From an uncultured Collinsella sp. (GTDB lineage: Bacteria; Actinomycetota; Coriobacteriia; Coriobacteriales; Coriobacteriaceae), in contig UQEO01000095.1 of assembly GCA_900540095.1 (NCBI GenBank), forward strand, positions 1-6,642: DNA of 6,642 nt. Reading direction: 5' to 3'. A model generated the notes under the pieces. That model saw only the letters and a program-made list of their open reading frames with translations, searched no databases and was not told the origin of the DNA. The translations under genes and the position numbers were made by a program. Each line of letters begins with the position of its first letter. Position 1 is the first letter of the stretch. Positions 4,743-6,642 of the stretch are shown piece after piece.

Positions 4743-5379
4743 GGGCGTCCTCCGGGGATACTGCCTCGTCATTTTCGTTAGCATCAGTGCCGCCGTCCTT
4801 GCTATCGCCGACCCAACGGAGCAGGTCGACCGAGGTAATGCCGTAGCGCTTCTCACGTACAGTCTCAAAGCCTACCGGATGCGCGCCCGCATCGGCGGCG
4901 GCATGCTCAAACAGGGCGTAAGCGCCAGACGCAAGCAGACCCTGCTGGGCCAGATTCTGCAGCAGTTCCTCGACCGGCTCGGCACCAAAAGCATAGGGCG
5001 GGTCGAGCAGGACCAGATCAAAGGGGCCGCCCGGTACACGACCGCGTGAGGCACTCGTCAGCATGTCGCCCGTGACCACGCGCCAACGCGCACGGTCACG
5101 GCAGAGCGACTCGATATTCTTGGTAATGAGCCGCGCGGCGTTGCGATCGATCTCAAACGTCGTGAGCGAGCGGGCCCCACGAGAGAGCATCTCTAACCCT
5201 AAGGCACCGGAGCCGCCAAAGGCGTCCAACACACGAACCTCGTCCAAATCGAAATCGAATGCCGACATGACCATAGATGCGCACGCCTCGCGCACGCGAT
5301 CAGTCGTGGGGCGGGTGACATCGCGACCACGGGGCTCCTCGATCTTACGACCGCGCCATTCGCCGCCGATGATTCTCAT
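4735..5379 (-). CDS. rsmD: 16S rRNA (guanine(966)-N(2))-methyltransferase RsmD
   Basis: RsmD uses S-adenosylmethionine to methylate the exocyclic N2 of G966 in 16S rRNA during 30S assembly. The 214-residue product starts MRIIGGEWRGRKI, the family hallmark, followed by TRPTTDRVREA at 22-32. SAM-binding motif I is VLDAFGGSGALGLE at 50-63, the acidic end of strand 2 is FEID (75-78), and the catalytic motif IV is DPPY at 126-129 in DLVLLDPPY. The last 20 or so residues are an acidic, low-complexity tail (DSKDGGTDANENDEA and on) beyond the usual fold; part of it overlaps the coaD ribosome binding site and start. The ATG overlaps the recG stop by 4 bases (ATGA). An AAGGAGG lies 10 bases upstream and a second GGAGG abuts the ATG, so coupled translation with recG is likely. 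Confidence 0.96.
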   Translation of the reverse strand: MRIIGGEWRGRKIEEPRGRDVTRPTTDRVREACASMVMSAFDFDLDEVRVLDAFGGSGALGLEMLSRGARSLTTFEIDRNAARLITKNIESLCRDRARWRVVTGDMLTSASRGRVPGGPFDLVLLDPPYAFGAEPVEELLQNLAQQGLLASGAYALFEHAAADAGAHPVGFETVREKRYGITSVDLLRWVGDSKDGGTDANENDEAVSPEDAHE

Positions 5380-6641
5380 CCTCCGCTGACCTCCTTAAAG
5401 ATATGTCGATAACGCATGGCGACCGCGTCGCGCAAGGGACGCGTCGCCACAGAGTCAAGGTTGCAAGCATACCGCAAGAGCTCGACCGCGTCCAAATGGG
5501 CCCACTCGATCAGCTCCTCGTCGGCATCCAGGTCGACAAAGCGCAGGGTCACACCACCATGCTGGCGATAACCCAGGATCTCGCCTTCATGGCGCAGGCG
5601 CAGGTCCATCTGGGCGAGCGTAAAGCCGTCCGAGGTCTTTTCGAGCGACTGGAGACGGTCTTGTGCCGCCGATGCGCCGCCGTTGCCCTTGGAGTGCGTC
5701 ATGACCAGGCACGTGCCCGACACGCTGCCACGGCCCACGCGACCGCGCAGCTGGTGCAGGGCAGCCAAACCAAAGCGCTCGCCGTTCTCGATGACCATGA
5801 CGGTGGCGTTGGGCACGTCGACGCCCACCTCGACCACCGTAGTCGAGACGAGCACGTCAATCTCGCCACGCTTAAAGGCATCGATAACCTGGTCCTTCTC
5901 CCCCGCTGGCATACGGCCGTGAAGGCGCTCGATGGCAAGACCCGGCAACGCCAAACGCAGGCGATCGAGCTCGGTCGCCGTATCGTGCAGCGGCACGGGG
6001 ACGGTTACGCGGCCCTCATCGTCGCGGGCAATACCGGGCACGTCTTCCAGCTCATCGGCCGAGTCACTCGGCTCCACGAGCGGGCAAATCACGTAGGCCT
6101 GCTGACCCTTGTCATGCGCCTCGCGGATGGCTCCATAGGCGAGGTCACGGCTCGACTCGGTGAGAACACACGTCGTCACACCGGCACCCGGAACAGGCCG
6201 GTGGCGGATGATGCTCGTATCTAGATCGCCGTAGACCGAAAGCGCCAGCGTACGCGGGATGGGCGTTGCCGTCATAACGAGCAGATCGGCACCGGGGCCC
6301 TTCGCGCGCAGGGCGTTGCGTTGGCCGACGCCAAACCGGTGCTGCTCATCGATGACCACGAGCGACAGATGCTTGAACGTAACGTCATCCGAAAGGACCG
6401 CGTGGGTGCCAAAGAGCACATCAAGCTCGCCCGATTCCAGCTGGGCATGGATCCGGTCGCGCTCTGAGGCCGGCGTGGCACCCGTCAGAAGCGCCCAGGA
6501 CATGCCGGCCTGCGAGAGCAGAGGGCCGGTCTTATCGGCATATTGGCGCGCCAGAACGCCCGTGGGCGCCATAACGCAGGCCTGCGTACCGCTATCGGCA
6601 GCCCCAGCCAGCGGGCAAACGGCAACCGGGGGGCACGGCTG
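5376..6641 (-). CDS. recG: ATP-dependent DNA helicase RecG, C-terminal two thirds (5' end outside window)
   Basis: RecG is a superfamily 2 helicase that regresses stalled replication forks and branch-migrates Holliday junctions. 421 codons are open to the window edge. Numbered from the first full codon: motif Ia VMAPT (23-27), FGTHA, the family-typical DEQH box in VVIDEQHRFGVGQR (98-101), TATPIPRT (124-131), LHGRM, STTVVEVGVDVP (266-277), and motif VI QLRGRVGRG (297-305). The C-terminal LRHEGEILGYRQHGG and following text are the RecG-specific end, of the actinobacterial style. An acidic insert (EPSDSADELEDVPGIARDDEGR) sits before the LHGRM motif and makes that linker longer than in E. coli. 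The N-terminal wedge domain is outside the window. Walker A (GSGKT) should fall in the last 25 or so bases but reads QPCPP instead, probably sequence error at a contig end. The stop overlaps the rsmD start. Confidence 0.95.
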   Translation of the reverse strand, partial: QPCPPVAVCPLAGAADSGTQACVMAPTGVLARQYADKTGPLLSQAGMSWALLTGATPASERDRIHAQLESGELDVLFGTHAVLSDDVTFKHLSLVVIDEQHRFGVGQRNALRAKGPGADLLVMTATPIPRTLALSVYGDLDTSIIRHRPVPGAGVTTCVLTESSRDLAYGAIREAHDKGQQAYVICPLVEPSDSADELEDVPGIARDDEGRVTVPVPLHDTATELDRLRLALPGLAIERLHGRMPAGEKDQVIDAFKRGEIDVLVSTTVVEVGVDVPNATVMVIENGERFGLAALHQLRGRVGRGSVSGTCLVMTHSKGNGGASAAQDRLQSLEKTSDGFTLAQMDLRLRHEGEILGYRQHGGVTLRFVDLDADEELIEWAHLDAVELLRYACNLDSVATRPLRDAVAMRYRHIFKEVSGG

Positions 6642-6642
6642 G

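Noticed and set aside
4743..4868. N-terminal extension of the coaD frame into rsmD
   Set aside because: CoaD proteins begin just before the VPGTFDP motif. The ATG at 4742 has GGAGG at good spacing, and the extension is rsmD out of frame.
4257..5049. Plus-strand open frames of 174 and 200 codons opposite coaD and rsmD
   Set aside because: They overlap each other and two well-identified minus-strand genes; no family features.
5403..6224. 273-codon open frame on the plus strand opposite recG
   Set aside because: It lies entirely antisense to a recG frame with all helicase motifs. Its translation has no recognisable domain and it is a typical mirror frame in GC-rich coding DNA.
1..6642. Search for CRISPR repeats, insertion sequences, tRNAs, toxin-antitoxin or defence genes
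   Set aside because: No direct repeats with regular spacing, transposase motifs, tRNA-like folds or accessory genes were seen. The region is dense core genome.

Overview
The window is a compact block of bacterial housekeeping genes. All ten recognisable genes lie on the minus strand, so transcription runs from high to low coordinates. The sequence is GC-rich by eye, and the gene order together with the protein flavours points to an actinobacterium. Supporting traits are a SepIVA/DivIVA-like coiled-coil gene fused in order to DUF177 and rpmF, a YceD with the extra LCPxCG cysteine cluster, and a RecG C-terminus of the 'EGEILGYRQHGG' type. The class Coriobacteriia (Collinsella or a relative) is my best guess. 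It rests on remembered protein style, not on a search.

Layout in the direction of transcription. (1) 6641-4245: the 3' part of recG (helicase), then rsmD (16S rRNA methyltransferase), then coaD (CoA biosynthesis). They overlap by 4 and 8 bases and look translationally coupled. (2) After a 68-base gap, 4176-3125: a SepIVA-like coiled-coil gene and yceD (DUF177), joined by a TAATG overlap. (3) After a 64-base gap, rpmF (ribosomal protein L32) at 3060-2881. (4) An 87-base spacer carrying a strong intrinsic-terminator-like hairpin, then plsX at 2793-1774. (5) A 124-base spacer carrying a perfect 22-base palindrome followed by a T-rich run, then acpP, rnc and the 5' part of smc at 1649-1, nearly without gaps.

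The genes link CoA supply (CoaD), its use as the 4'-phosphopantetheine donor for acyl carrier protein (AcpP), phospholipid precursor synthesis (PlsX), ribosome production (L32, YceD, RsmD, RNase III), and division or chromosome organisation (SepIVA-like protein, SMC, RecG). The acpP-rnc-smc and yceD-rpmF-plsX orders are widely conserved in bacteria. Here fabH, fabD and fabG, which often lie between plsX and acpP, are absent from that position.

I found no mobile element, CRISPR array, tRNA or rRNA, and no evidence of an undescribed system. The most interesting non-coding signals are the two hairpins flanking plsX, which could be simple terminators or leader attenuators. The extreme window edges read oddly, in the RecG Walker A region and to a lesser degree at the SMC edge, and may be low-quality contig ends. 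No stretch longer than 300 bases lacks a gene.
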